From Diploptera punctata (taxonomy: Eukaryota > Arthropoda > Insecta > Blattodea > Blaberidae), in assembly GCA_030220185.1 (NCBI GenBank), contig JASPKZ010008351.1:1178001-1242000 (forward strand): a stretch of DNA of 64,000 nt, written 5' to 3'. Each line of letters starts with the position of its first letter. Position 1 is the stretch's first letter. Of the stretch, positions 1 to 10,416 are shown piece by piece. The position numbers and the translations under genes were made by a program. The notes beneath the pieces were generated by a model. The model was not told the DNA's origin. It saw only the letters and a list, made by a program, of their open reading frames with translations, and did not search any database.

Positions 1-317
1 AGATTTTCCTTAAAAAATGTCCTTTTCTTTTGCTCAAGTTTCTCCATTTGGCCTTTCAAATTCATGGTTCACTAATACATGGCTCCTGCTACATACAGTG
101 CTTCAGGCTTGTAATGTGTAATTTTTTATCCCCATGAAAGGAATTTTTTGTTGTATACATATTTTGTAAGTTGGAAAGCCAATAATTCAAGTTTAATTTT
201 TTCTGGAATTCATTGCTTTGCATTCCACAGCATTCCAACTAATCCATGCTCGGAGATATTTGAATTCTTTAACTATTTCAATCTTTTGTTCTTGAACTTC
301 GAGGTATTTGTGTGGGT
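1..317. other. No recognisable feature
   Basis: AT-rich sequence. No open frame resembles a known family and no terminal repeats or tRNA-like boxes were seen. It ends at the left target duplication of the LINE-A copy that follows. Confidence 0.5.
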
Positions 318-326
318 GTTTAGTAT

Positions 327-772
327 TTGTCTGCGAAACATGGACTCTTACTTTAAGGGAGGAAAGGAGATTACGAGTATTTGAGAATAAAGTTCTTAGG
401 AAAATTTTTGGACCAAAGAAAGATGAACAGACAGGTGAATGGAGAAGACTGCATAACAGTGATTACATGGTCTTTATAGGAAGCCAGATATAATGAGAAC
501 AGTTAAGTCTCGTAGACTGCAATGGGCAGGACATGTGGCACGAATGGGGAATGAAAGACGTCCATGGAAGCTTCTTGTAGGAAACCAGAGGGAAAACGCC
601 TAGTTGGTAGACCAAGAATGAGGTGGGAGAATAACATTAACTATGATTTGAGGGAAGTAGATTATACAGGGGATGATTGGAAAACATTGGCTCGGATAGG
701 GATATATGGAGAGCTTATGTCCGCGCGGCCATGAACCTACGGGTTCGATAGTGCCAGTAAGTTAGTTAGTTA
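327..772 (+). pseudogene. LINE-A 3' end, 5'-truncated and frameshifted
   Basis: This is the C-terminal tail of a non-LTR retrotransposon polyprotein, downstream of the reverse transcriptase (RT) palm. Translating across frameshifts gives ETWTLREERRLRVFENKVLRK-like sequence, then GEWRRLHN, a GHVARMG block, a PEGKR/LVGRPRMRWEN block and a C-terminal MNLRV. The 3' terminus reads tagtgccagtaagttagtta, the (AGTA/AGTT)n tail typical of all LINE-A copies here. A 9-bp target duplication, gtttagtat, lies at 318-326 and 773-781, so this is a genuine truncated retrotransposition. Intact copies encode about 140 residues in this part. This one has lost the frame in several places and is dead. Confidence 0.85.
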
Positions 773-784
773 GTTTAGTATGTG

Positions 785-1238
785 TCATGATCTTAGTTTT
801 TTTTTTCGAAGGAAATGTGAAGACCAATTCTAGCTGTTTGTTTGTCTAGTTCAAGGATTTGTTCCCTTATTCTTCCATTATTTCAGAAAACAATGCCATA
901 TCATCTGCAAAACCAATGCAATTGACTTAAAGTTTCTTCCTTTTGCAACCCAATGTCATTCCACTTTTTATATTTTCCTTCCATTCTCTGACTACTTTCT
1001 CAAGCGCACGATTAAACAACAACGGTGAGAGAATATCCCTCTGTCGCACTCCCGTTTTTATTCCAAAGGGTTTTGATAGTTTACCCATGTGGGTATTTAA
1101 CTTCCGAAAAGTATTTGTAAGGTCTCTTTTATGATATTAGTTGTTTTCTTATCCAAACCCATTTCTTCCAGGACTAATAATAGTGATTTTCTATCAATCG
1201 AATCACATGTCTTTTTTTAATCAATGTCTTTGCTCTTG

Positions 1239-1245
<7 letters not shown>
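785..1245 (-). pseudogene. LINE reverse transcriptase palm domain, broken
   Basis: Read on the minus strand, this is the catalytic core of an APE-type LINE RT. From 1,245 downwards come CDSIDRKSLLLVLEEMGLDK (the first catalytic Asp region, as in AYDSIDR), then KPFGIKTGVRQRDILSPLLF, ALEKVVREWKENIKSG and IGFADDMALFSE. The FADD catalytic box is encoded at about 900-911. At least one frameshift (near 1,100) and two in-frame stops destroy it. GVRQGD is altered to GVRQRD. It is opposite in orientation to LINE-A at 327-772 and is a separate insertion. The clade is not assignable by eye. Confidence 0.85.

Positions 1246-1274
<29 letters not shown>
1241..1274. repeat. (ATT)n microsatellite
   Basis: About 11 uninterrupted ATT units next to the truncated N-terminal side of the RT fragment. 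It may be the tail of an older element, but no family can be named. Confidence 0.9.
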
Positions 1275-1317
1275 GGGATAAAAATATAATAATAAAAATA
1301 AAATGAATATATATCAT

Positions 1318-1614
1318 CCGATTGAGGGCCTTTCCACTTTTCAGCGGTTGCCCTTTTACCAGCCGGCTGCTGGCCCTTCACATCCACATGTGTCAATCAC
1401 AGAGGTAGATGATCAACAGCCAGTGTAAGGGTGACATGTGGTTAGCATGTCGAGTCCCCCAGCCGTTATAGCTGGTTCCTCAACCTGGAGCCGCTACTTA
1501 TTGTAGCTACCCAATTACAAAATTTCTTTCCCCATGGAGACTCGAACCAGCGCAAGTCCCGTAGCTCTGCGCCAAGGCTTCCTACCTTAACCGCTCGGCT
1601 ACGGCGCGGGACAC
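1318..1614 (-). mobile_element. SINE1, tRNA-derived, near full length
   Basis: On the minus strand the element starts with a tRNA-like head: A-box-like gtagccgagcggttaaggta and B-box-like ggttcgagtctcc. The body contains cacatgtcaccctt, cacatgtggatgtg and gccagcagccggctgg. It is flanked by the 9-bp duplication atatatcat at 1,309-1,317 and 1,615-1,623. The head resembles a Leu/Ser-type tRNA. Pol III transcription from the internal A/B boxes and mobilisation by a LINE are known for such families. The part of the body near gggaccggtgcc is deleted in this copy. Confidence 0.9.
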
Positions 1615-1623
1615 ATATATCAT

Positions 1624-2061
1624 ACAATTGTTAAAAGCATCATTACTTATGGAGCAGAACTTTGGGGCCATTAACAAAAAAAACAAATAAGTACCTTTTG
1701 GCAACGGAAATGGATTTTATACGAAGGGCCGCAAGAATTTCAAGAAGAGAAAAAATTAGGAACTCAGTTATAAGGGAGAAAATGAAGATTGAAGACACTA
1801 TTTTAGTTTATATTAAAACTCAGCAATTAAGATGGTACGGACATGTCCAGCGAATGGAAGAGGATCGGCTACCAAAATCTGTTTTGGAATGGAAACCTGA
1901 GGGAAGACGAAGCAGAGGAAGACCTAAAACCTCCTGGAGTCAGGGAATATGTTTATATATGAAGGAGAAACATCTACAACCAGGAGATTGGATGGACTGA
2001 CAAAATTGGCTATTAGGAATCGGACGATGTCAAAGACATTAATCAACCGATGATGTATCTA

Positions 2062-2098
<37 letters not shown>
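1624..2098 (+). pseudogene. LINE-G 3' end with (ATT)n tail
   Basis: C-terminal region of a LINE polyprotein. A SIITYGAELWG motif (the YG.E.W block after the RT thumb) is followed, after a +1 frameshift near 1,662, by FIRRAARISRREKIRNSVIR, LRWYGHVQRMEEDRLPK and PEGRRSRGRPKTSW. The open frame runs 1,662-2,000. The 3' end is a pure (ATT)n tail at 2,063-2,098, unlike the (AGTA)n tail of LINE-A, so it is a distinct family. The 5' end abuts the target duplication of the SINE1 copy, so the SINE may have landed in this element. No target duplication was identified for the LINE. Confidence 0.75.
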
Positions 2099-2102
<4 letters not shown>

Positions 2103-2699
2103 CTATATTATAATCATGTACTAAAATCCCGGAAAGAAAATAGCTGTAAAATGTATCACTAAATCATAATACGCTAATTTACTTAGACAATTTCACGAGT
2201 TATAATACTGCATCTAGTTTATATTTTTTTTTCATAAGAATTTTACATATTATCATGTTTTATTCCTTGAAATTTAAAGATATGCCTACATGAAAATGTA
2301 TTTCTTACCATGAGAAATCGACGGAACAGGTTCTATAATGTATATAAATGCATATAATGTAGCCTATAACTTATAAGTTCATATTTTACAAAAAATGTAC
2401 ACGTAGATGCTTATATTACACTTTTTATCCGAAGATCGTTGACATTTCAAAAAGTTTCACAACTGCGAGAATAAAATAATTTTCAAAAAACTGAAAACAC
2501 AACTTTAACTTTGAAGGCAATTCAACATGTATGGGAACTTATTCATATTCTGCGAATAACATAGCCTCTTTGTGATACTGTCCTCTAACTTCACGACACG
2601 TGCAGAGCTCGTTCTCATCATACAATATTTTTCTGCCAGAAAAATTAAAAAAAATATTTGACCATTTATTGTAACAAAATCACTGTAACAAACACTTGT
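2099..2699. other. AT-rich spacer
   Basis: No gene, RNA or element ends were seen. The minus-strand open frame over 2,505-2,960 has no family resemblance and lies opposite the LINE 5' region that follows, so it is not annotated. Confidence 0.5.
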
Positions 2700-3570
2700 C
2701 CCTCCATAGTACATTAACCTTGTCGTGGTAGAGTGGATTGCGTGTTTAAATGACCCCCAGAGCTCTGCTGGCGGGAGCATTGCTGCCGAAAGGATTAACC
2801 ATCTCGGAAAAATCGAAGGCGATAAGAGAGACGAAAAAAAAGTAACTTGGTCGAAAGAGTGATGATTTTTCACCATAACAATACAACCATCAAGAAACGC
2901 TGACATAGTTTCCACTGGGATACAAATGCCCGGAGGTAAAATAAAGGAAATCCATATCAAAGGTCAAACAAAGGGATATGCTTCTAGGAACATGGAATGT
3001 TAATAATGGGACTCTGGAAATATTAACATGGGAATTAGATAAATTACCCTAGGATATAGCAGTTTTACTGGAAGTTAACTGGTCAGGAGAAGGTAGTCAG
3101 GAATCAGAAAAGACGAAGCTTTGCATTATAATGGGATGCAGCGAGACCAGAATTCGGATTTTTTGGTCCGAATGAGGATCCTCTCCGCTATCCGAGATAT
3201 TAAGTTCGTCAGCGGTATGATATCATATAGTTCTAAAAGGTAAACGACATGATTTGTTATCGTAAATGTACATGGTCCCACAGAAGATAAGAATGACAAG
3301 ATCAAGGATGAGTTATATGTAGAATTGCAATGAGTATTTCATAATCTTTCACGATAACATAAGAAAACCGTCTTAGGGGATTTTAATGTAAGAGTGGGAT
3401 AGGAAAACATATTCAAGTCAACAATTGGCAAATTCGGTATTCAAGAAGATAGTAAAGACAATGGGGTTAGATTAGTCACCTTTTCCACATCAAATAATAT
3501 TGTTGTTAAAAACACAACATTCAAACGTAAGGATATTCATAAATATACCTGGATCAATACTAGTAAAATT
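2700..3570 (+). pseudogene. LINE 5' region and APE-type endonuclease, broken
   Basis: 2,700-2,977 is a GC-richer leader, probably the element's 5' UTR. From 2,978 a decayed apurinic-endonuclease-like domain can be read: LLGTWNVNNGTLE (family LGTWNVRT), LPxDIAVLLEVNWSGEG (family DIVALQEIRW.G.G), then KKTVLGDFNVRVG (family GDFNA.VG), NGVRLVTFSTSNNIVVKNT and KDIHKYTW. This endonuclease nicks target DNA to prime reverse transcription. Many stops and frameshifts occur between motifs. The sequence changes abruptly to a Penelope-like tail near 3,555-3,570. The RT half is absent. Confidence 0.8.
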
Positions 3571-3785
3571 CATATCAAATTCCGTTGAGGTGAAGTCATA
3601 TGATGAAAGTTAAAAAATTAAATTGTACCTGTTGGTAGGTGCCGTCGTCCTCAACTTTGTTAATATATTGTATATAAAATTAACTGGAGCGCTTTCGGAG
3701 TTATCTTCCATCTTCTGCAGATTGAGTTTCCGCTACTTGTTGTGTACGGTGATGTGTATTCCAACTGTTTGTAGCAGCTGTTTGT
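3555..3785 (-). mobile_element. Penelope-like element tail (half of a palindrome)
   Basis: Matches the left arm of the palindrome at 35,898-36,250 over about 180 bp, including the preceding 52-bp flank (tcaatactagtaaaattc...). On the minus strand the motif order gaagatgga, gcgctccagtt, ttgaggacgacgg, aggtacaattta matches the end and 3' UTR of the GIY-YIG element at 63.5-64 kb. The opposite arm is missing here: after about 3,765 the sequence is unrelated. Assignment to Penelope-like elements is inference from that layout. Confidence 0.6.
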
Positions 3786-3919
3786 TTTGATACAAGCCGA
3801 TAAATTAATGCACAACAATCGTTTTATTTTTTAATTTTACAGGTTATATTAACACACACAATGGTATGCCGAAAACTAATTAAATTATAATTTGTTAATA
3901 TTGAACAGATTAATTCAAA

Positions 3920-4260
3920 TCAAACATTTAAATTAAAATAACTGTATTTACAGTAATAAAATAAAAAAAATCTATGCTCCATGTAATGAACTGCACACTT
4001 CACAAAATTGTCCACCACTCTTAAAACAGTTTTAGGCCTTTTTCTCTTCTTGTTGGGCGTTTTGATATTACCAGTGTCTTTTAATTCCCTGCGAATATGC
4101 ACAACACTACTCTCCGACACACCAGTATATTCTGCAGTTAATTAACTATATCGTTCACTACAGTGCCAGGATTATGCTCCATAAATTTACAAAATACATT
4201 TAACACCGTATGTTTTTTCACCACTCTTCAACAATTTCCGTTTGTGCTTTTTAAAATTTT
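3920..4260 (-). pseudogene. Transposase N-terminal helix-turn-helix fragment
   Basis: The minus-strand translation includes LTAEYTGVSESSVVHIRRE followed by NKKRKRPKTVLRVVDNF and CAVHYMEH. This matches the layout of N-terminal DNA-binding domains in IS630/Tc1-type transposases: a helix-turn-helix ending V..IRRE, a basic RKRPK linker, then a D.F..CA.R segment. A frameshift with a stop lies at about 4,140 within the first helix. No catalytic DDE/D domain or terminal repeats were found, so this is a fragment of a DNA transposon. Family assignment is from memory of motif layout. Confidence 0.55.
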
Positions 4261-4412
4261 GATCACACAATTTATCGCCGATTTAAGTTACAATAAACTA
4301 CCCGACAGCCGCCATATTTGTAACTGAGATTCAACTTCCTCTCAAGAATCTTTCAGTTTCAAACAAATACGAATTTTTAGTTAATCTCCGACCTTCGAAG
4401 AAATATGTAGAT

Positions 4413-4797
4413 CATCATCATCAACAACAAGGATTAAGCCCAATGGCCTGTTCCGATCTCATTATAGGTCGAATTCGTCCTTCCATCTCTTCAATGGTCT
4501 TCCCAACATTCTTCTCCCTTTTGATTTATAATTTTACATTCTTCTTGGTATGCGCTGTTCATTCATTCGTAATACGTGCTGAAGATAAGCATGTTGATAA
4601 TATTTTATCTTTCACAGATATTAAATATATTAAGTTCTGTTCTTATATCTTCGTTTTTCTTTTTATCGGTCCTTTGGTATCCTGCTATTGCTCTCAACAT
4701 CTTCATTTCAGCAGCCTCTATTTGTTGACTATCTGCCTTTGTTAATGTCCAGGTTCCACATCCATAGATAAGAGATGGAACTGCCAATACTTTGTAA
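4413..4797 (-). pseudogene. LINE-D 3' end, 5'-truncated, with 12-bp target duplication
   Basis: Minus-strand translation reads FYKVLAVPSLIYGCGTWTL, AEMKMLRAIAGYQRTDKKKNED and the downstream YKPKGR-type region with a frameshift. The 3' end is a (GAT)n tail. It is flanked by the perfect 12-bp duplication aaatatgtagat at 4,401-4,412 and 4,798-4,809. The full family C-terminus is seen in the copy at 45.0-45.5 kb. One in-frame stop (near 4,600) separates the two readable halves. Non-functional. Confidence 0.9.
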
Positions 4798-4809
4798 AAA
4801 TATGTAGAT

Positions 4810-5237
4810 GTATACTGTATTCTGATCAACTATAGTTAACAAATAGCTTTAAATACGTAGTTATATTAATCGAGTACATGGTATATTTTTTCACTTCCGC
4901 TGAACTGTGCTTTCGCCATGAACGAATCGCAGTAACTGCAGCAGTCATGTGCTTCGTGGATTACCCGCCCATTTATTATTTCTTAGGCTGGGCAGAGTAT
5001 AATCCTAAATTAACGAGTACTCTCCACACATGGGACAGAGACTCCCCCCGATGTCTTGAATAATACAGTAGACCTATGCTGCCTAATGACACACGCATAG
5101 AAACATCCTCAAGTGATATGATGTGGATATTCGAGCTTCTCAAAAAATGCCATTTAAGTTTAAAAATGCTTTATGGCTATGCAAATGCCTTATAAACAAA
5201 AACATAATGTCTTTTTTATTGAGCATAACTAATTATC
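4810..5237. other. No recognisable feature
   Basis: Mixed-composition spacer without repeats shared elsewhere in the window, and no convincing coding frame. Confidence 0.45.
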
Positions 5238-5630
5238 GCTAGCACCATGGAACCCGGATATCTATGGTCGTACGGACTTAATCTCTCCATACACCTCTAT
5301 TCTGAGCTAATATTTTCCAATCATTCCCGTATAAATTACCTACCTCAAATCACGGTTAATATTAGTCTATCATTACATTATCCTTGGTCTCCTTACTGGA
5401 CGCTTTCTCTCTGGGTTTTCTGCAAACATTTTCCATGCTTCACTTTCTCCCTCTATACTCCATGGCGCGACAGGCCTAGAAGGCCCTTGGCCTACCCATT
5501 TATCCCACATGACCTGCCCGATGCAGTAGGAACTAACTGTTCTTATTACATCTGGTTTGCCAAAAAGGTAATGTAGCTTACTGTTATGTAGTTTTCTCCA
5601 TTCATCTCTATTCGTTTTTCATTGCACTAA
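5238..5630 (-). pseudogene. LINE-A 3' end with an embedded SINE1 scrap
   Basis: Minus-strand LINE-A sequence: 3' end at 5,238, then homology to MRWEN, LREVDYTG and GEWRRLHN coding blocks, diverged by perhaps a fifth. Between about 5,461 and 5,503 the LINE sequence is replaced by ggcgcgacaggcctagaagg and following bases, which match the 3' end of SINE1. LINE homology resumes immediately afterwards at the GHVAR-equivalent block. No target duplication was recognised. Confidence 0.75.
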
Positions 5631-5943
5631 AACTTTTCTTGTTCTGAATAAAAATCAAAATTAAGTACTTGTGTTTTGCACTCTTTTAACTGTACTATCT
5701 AACTTCTCTTGGTTAACTCTTGTTTTTTCGACCCCGACGCTATTAGGGCATCCGAGGGCTAGGGAGTCTTTCCTTTCTTCCATTTCTTCTTTCCTTTATT
5801 TTCTTTTCTTCTCCAGAAAAGCCTGACCAGAGGCTATAAGATGGCAGCCCCATCACTGGTCTTGCCTTCCTTTGGCCAGCAACCAATCGAAGGGACTATT
5901 ATTATGCTTTCAAGTCTTATACGAGAATTTCCCGGAAGGATCA
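5631..5943. other. Spacer with pyrimidine-rich tract
   Basis: Contains a CT-rich run (about 5,770-5,815) and a GC-richer block. No coding or tRNA-like signal was recognised. It may be part of an unrecognised element upstream of the LINE-E tail. Confidence 0.35.
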
Positions 5944-6020
5944 AAACGCTGGAGGGAAAATTTTCTATAGGATCGTAACAGGCCTTGGCCTAATACTTGG
6001 AAGAAAGAAGAAGAAGAAGT
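5944..6020 (+). mobile_element. LINE-E 3' terminus scrap
   Basis: About 77 bp nearly identical to the 3' end of the long LINE-E copy (55,720-55,790): aaacgctggagggaaaattt, the stop in ttctatag, taacaggccttggcctaata, then an (AAG)n tail. It encodes only KRWRENFL before the stop. Severely 5'-truncated. Confidence 0.85.
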
Positions 6021-7346
6021 TTTACGCCTGAAAGTTATATGACTATAATTGTAATTAATTCTGTGTTGTACTCTAAAATGTTTAATTCCTTATTCATTAA
6101 ACTATTAAACTAATAAAGAAGATCTGTCTCATAAAACTTATTCAATTCGACATTTCTAATTTCTAGATAGAAATTAATTGAATATAATTGTTTAAAGTTC
6201 AACTTTGAAATGGCGCCACCTACTAGATTTAATTAAAACACTAACTTTGTCGGGAAGGAACAGATGTCTTTAATAGGAGTTTGCATTATGTATAATTTTA
6301 TAACATAGATCATTGAAATATAATTCCGTATATCTTACATTCAATGACAACTAATGTTTTGTCCAGTTATAAACTTATAACCTGAGTGACCCAGTTCGCA
6401 CAATATTATCTACAGTGTGTTCCACTCGTTTTCGATCTTAATTATCTCTTACAAAATCATAATACTGTGCCGCTTAGGGATCGTCTTTTGTTTTCGTTGG
6501 TTCTATTAGCGTAGATCTGATTACCTCCAAGGTAATTAATTACAAAATTACTTGCCTCGGGCCCATAGAAGGCAAGGATTGATTCATCTTTCTTCCCAAG
6601 GCGTATTAACATAAATCAATAATGATTCTCAAACCCACAGAATGACTGAAAATAATTGTTTTCACTATGATTATCAATCAGGAAAGCTAGACAGCAAAAT
6701 AAAGGGAGCTGGAAATGATCTCCTAAGTGAGTGAGTTTCCGTATAGGATTATACCAAACAGCTACGTGCACATAAATCAGATTGAACATTAATTATATAA
6801 AAAATGATATTTAATGCAAACAAGTAGTCTGAAGTAAAAACAAAATCAAGATAAACATTTGATCATTCAAGAACATAATATAAATAAATAAATGATAATA
6901 CTTTTACAAGACAAAGCCCACACCATACCTCATACTACACTCATGCTAGCGTCCAAGCCAGGGTGGCTTCTTCCCTGGTCTACAGGACCAACTAAAACTG
7001 CGCCGCTTCTCGGCTTCAGACGACCTTGTCCATTTTAGAGTTCCAATCCCATCTCGGAATGGATCGATGAATGAAAGAATGATAACGTTCTGCCTGTGCA
7101 CCACGTATATGAAGGTTCCGAGGTAGAGGGGAGATGCGCCGTAGGAACAGCGCACCAGGAGAGGTAGAGGGAGAGTGGGGGTAGATGCAAGGAGAAAGGA
7201 ATATTGGCATAGTTCATGAATATCACAGTCTAGGGAGGATAACGACGCTGCAGTAATGAGCCGAAAAACGCACTTTCGGTTCAATACTCTAAATCAATGA
7301 AGGAGAGTATGCAAAGATTACTTCGGTAATATAATTAATAAATATT
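6021..7346. other. Long spacer, mostly AT-rich
   Basis: No repeat family shared with the rest of the window. 6,940-7,290 is GC-richer and carries a minus-strand open frame of 112 codons (6,946-7,284) with no recognised domain. It may be chance or a host exon. Nothing else is supported. Confidence 0.4.
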
Positions 7347-7355
7347 ATGTCCCAT

Positions 7356-7664
7356 AGTCCACCGCTGTGGTCTCGAGGTGGCGTGCTGACTTGTCACGCA
7401 GTGGGCCCAGATTCGATTCCCGGTCGGGACAGGCTCCTAGGTGAGGTTTTTCGGGGGTTTTCCTCACCTGTAAGACAAATTTTAGGAAGCTTAGGGCCCA
7501 ACGGTCCACGAAAATCATCCGGTCACCATGATCCTTCACCGGTGTGGAAAGCAACGGAAGCTACCACATCTTTAATTCCCTAGTAAAGCTTCAAAACATA
7601 GCATGAAAATGCTATGATTGCAGTGAAAGACCTGCCCTCGGGCAGAATTACTATGGATGGATGG
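7356..7664 (+). mobile_element. SINE2, full length
   Basis: The tRNA-like head has A-box tggtctcgaggtggcgtg and B-box ggttcga-type sequence (gattcgattcccggtcgggac here). The body includes ttcctcacctgtaagacaaa, ccggtgtggaaagcaacgg, a short palindrome around catgaaaatgctatg, cctgccctcgggcagaatta, and a (GGAT)n tail. The head resembles tRNA-Asp (loop TGTCACGC). Flanked by the 9-bp duplication atgtcccat (7,347-7,355 and 7,665-7,673). Confidence 0.92.
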
Positions 7665-7673
7665 ATGTCCCAT

Positions 7674-8154
7674 TTTCTTTGAAACTATTCAAGATGATGA
7701 ATTTTTATAGTCTGTAAATTCTTGTAAATCCACTGATCTACTTTCATGAAAATATTGTCATTCTAGATCGATATAATTATATTTTTATAATATATACGTA
7801 TTTATTTAAAAAAATAAATAGTCTATCACCCATGGAGCTACGTAAACTAAGAGAATTCTTCAGGAAGTCAAATTTATGTTCCAATTTTGCGATTTACACA
7901 ATATTTTTTTGTGTTTATTAAAATCCTCTGTAACTTATCTTGCGAGGAAACAGAAATTGCTGCCTCTAGAGCAATTTACAAAATTGCTCTCCATGTAAAT
8001 CTCAATGACTAATGGTCCGATTTTACTGCTTTATGGGATATGTATTTCATTTTATAATTCAATCATCTATTTTAAGCTTCGATGCGACAAAAACAAATCC
8101 GGATAATAGTTTATTTTTCTATTTTATATGCTTCAACAAATCGAGTGTATTATC
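7674..8154. other. AT-rich spacer
   Basis: No coding signal. 7,935-8,030 contains a gagcaattt...actaatggtcc motif related to the degenerate repeats at 8.6-9.0 kb. Confidence 0.4.
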
Positions 8155-8327
8155 GCCTCACTATGATGGTTGTCCGTTTATATAAAAGCGGGTGCCGCGC
8201 GACAATGCTTAACAATGATTAACATGCGGAATTATTATAATGGCGGCAGTCGGCATCTTTGTATTTAATTATATATAACAGCTGCGGGGAAACAAAGCGA
8301 GCCGCTGTACAACCATCATAGTGAGGC
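8155..8327. mobile_element. MITE, 173 bp, perfect 19-bp terminal inverted repeats
   Basis: The left end gcctcactatgatggttgt (8,155-8,173) is repeated in exact inverted orientation at 8,309-8,327. The interior is short and non-coding. No target duplication of more than 3 bp is clear. This is a miniature inverted-repeat transposable element of unidentified superfamily. Confidence 0.85.
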
Positions 8328-8499
8328 TACAATACATACATTTGGGTTATATCAGTTGTCAGGCAGAATATCTCTATTTTTATGTGTACACTTAGTCTAT
8401 TGTTGTGTATTTAGATTTCTTGTGTGAATTAATTGAATATTAATTTTAAACGTAATATGAAAATATGATTAGGGATGGAATGGAACATAGCATTGAAAT

Positions 8500-8635
8500 T
8501 TCAACTCAACGTTTGTATTGAATTGTCGAAAACCACTAACAAATCTCACATTGGTCGGTTGACTCTAGGTTTTGAAGCCGGGACCTCCCGAATACAAGTT
8601 TCAAAAACTATCTCAATCAACTCGTTTCAGGTTAA
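8500..8635 (-). mobile_element. SINE6 remnant
   Basis: On the minus strand it aligns with 16,650-16,850: gagttgattgagatagt, tgtattcgggaggtcccgg, ccgaccaatgtgaga, ttagtggttttcgac. The block resembles a tRNA-like head with a degenerate B box. Old and diverged, with no target duplication. Confidence 0.45.
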
Positions 8636-9010
8636 CTCCTACTCCTAATGATCTACGATTTTCCTGATTAACGAACACTTAACTTGACTTATTAAAATGT
8701 TTCGTTGCGAGAAAATAAACAAGGTAGCCGCTGAAGCGAATTTTAAATTTCGGTTTCAGATAAACACCCACTCCTAATGGACGAATTTCGTTCATTTTTG
8801 GGGAATACATTTCCCGTTTTATTTTAATATCACATACCGAATTTAGTTACTTGAAGCAATAATTATTAGTCCCACAAATGTTCTAATTCAGTTTAGTGAA
8901 AGATTATAAACTCTTGTCGAGGAAAAATTGTAAATTGCAACCGCTGCGCTAGAGCGATTTTTGAATTTTCACTTCAGGTTAACCCCAACTCCTAATGGTC
9001 TGCTTTAGTT
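8636..9010. repeat. Degenerate repeated motif
   Basis: A motif of the form aggttaac-cc-actcctaatgg recurs at about 8,632-8,650, 8,757-8,780 and 8,975-9,000, each preceded by a gcgattttgaattt-like stretch. A relative lies at 7,990-8,020. Spacing is irregular, so this is either a decayed tandem array or several old copies of one element. The minus-strand open frame 8,979-9,374 (131 codons) overlaps its end and has no recognised domain. Confidence 0.4.
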
Positions 9011-9784
9011 GGTTTACAAATTCGACCATATTTCTGTTAAGTGATTGATATATACCGAGTTTGGTTCCTAAAAATAAACAAAACTTGCGGCCGCTAGACC
9101 TACACATATAGTTATATTCATTTTCGGTGTCAAGTAAGAAGGATCGATGAAGATTTATAAAAAGTTTGAAAAATCTTTTCATGTGTTCAATTTCAGTGGC
9201 TACAGAATTCGTTAAAATTTGATATTTTCCACCTCGTGAAATCTGCCTTGCAGCTCTCATATATGTAGTTGGATCATTACAAGCAACATAACAGGCCAGG
9301 ACAATTGGCGAAAAGAACCTCACTAAAATAATCCTGGCCACATTTTTCAACACAATAATTACCAGAAAAACCATATCGATTCAATTCATAGGCCTATGTT
9401 TTGAGGCAAGTAAGTGCAAAAAATTCACAAAAGTGCTAAAACGTGGGTTTTTCACTTTTCAGCTATGAAGAAAAAATAATTTATAAGAACAAAAAATAAA
9501 AGAACGTTATAGCGCTTAAAAAGTTGAAAGAAATTAGCTCAGGTACAATTTTTAATCTTAATGTAATTATGTTATCTATTACCGACATGCCATAATAAAT
9601 AAACTGCAGCCCAGATCCACCCTTGGCATCCGTCAGGATTTTTCCACGCCTATATTTTCGACTCCATTTCATCCAGTCTCCTAAAGTCATCCATCAAACC
9701 ATCCGTCCAGTGAAGTTTAGTTAATCTTATTTTACTTCTACTACAGACTTACATTCGATATACTGGTGACCAGTAATTCCTAAT

Positions 9785-10415
9785 GGGTATTTCAAACAAA
9801 AATTACGGCATTTCAAGGTGTAGATCCTGTCAGAAGTAAAATTGTACTGGACAATAAAATTTTGGAGCAGGTGAATAATTTTACATATCTAGGATGCAAT
9901 ATCTAATATGAAGAAGAAAAGGATGTAAATGCAAAAATATCTAATTTTTTAAGAATTTTAGGGTTAATAAATTCTATCTTCAAGCCACAGTTAGTCCAAA
10001 AGCATTCAAGACTAAAAGTGTATAAAACACTGGCTCTTCCAACTCTTTTGTATGGTAGCGAAGTATGGACGTTGAAACAGAAGGATATACAGAGACTTAG
10101 ATCTGCTGAAATGAGATACCTTCGGAGGACTGCAGGATGCACACTACTAGATCACAAAAAAAATGAAGACGTCTTAGAAGAATTACACAAGGAACCTTTA
10201 GAAAACAAAATTTCTGATTATAAGTCAAGATGGATGCAATATGTTCGTCGAATGGAAGATCACAGAATACCCAAAAAAATGTTAAGATATCAACCTCCAG
10301 GAAGAAGAACACCAGGACGTCCACTCAAAAGACTTTTGGATGGTGTTTCTCTTGAGGCCGAAACAGGTCAACAAATGGCCTAAATTCGTGAATGTACTAT
10401 GATGATGATGATGAT
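9785..10415 (+). pseudogene. LINE-B 3' half, nearly open
   Basis: One frame reads from about 9,800 to 10,383: RSKIVLDNKILEQVNNFTYL (the thumb YLG block, here TYLGCNI), then an in-frame stop at 9,904, then KTLALPTLLYGSEVWTLKQK, RSAEMRYLRRTAGCTLLDHK, RWMQYVRRMEDHRIPKKM and PPGRRTPGRPLKR. It ends in an (ATG)n tail at about 10,398-10,416. A 7-bp candidate duplication, tatttca, occurs just left of the start and just right of the tail. With a single stop this is one of the younger LINE fragments. The RT palm is missing. Confidence 0.85.
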
Positions 10416-10416
10416 G

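Noticed and set aside
2505..2960. 151-codon minus-strand frame
   Set aside because: Opposite the 5' region of a plus-strand LINE, with no domain and no composition support.
6946..7284. 112-codon minus frame in a GC-richer patch
   Set aside because: Three overlapping frames are open there. No domain, splice site or repeat supports any of them.
8979..9374. 131-codon minus frame
   Set aside because: No recognisable domain, and it overlaps the degenerate repeat. Kept only as a remark.
9600..9710. Possible LINE 3' end on minus (MTLGDWMKWSRKY...)
   Set aside because: A faint GDWM similarity to LINE-G exists but too few motifs agree to call it.
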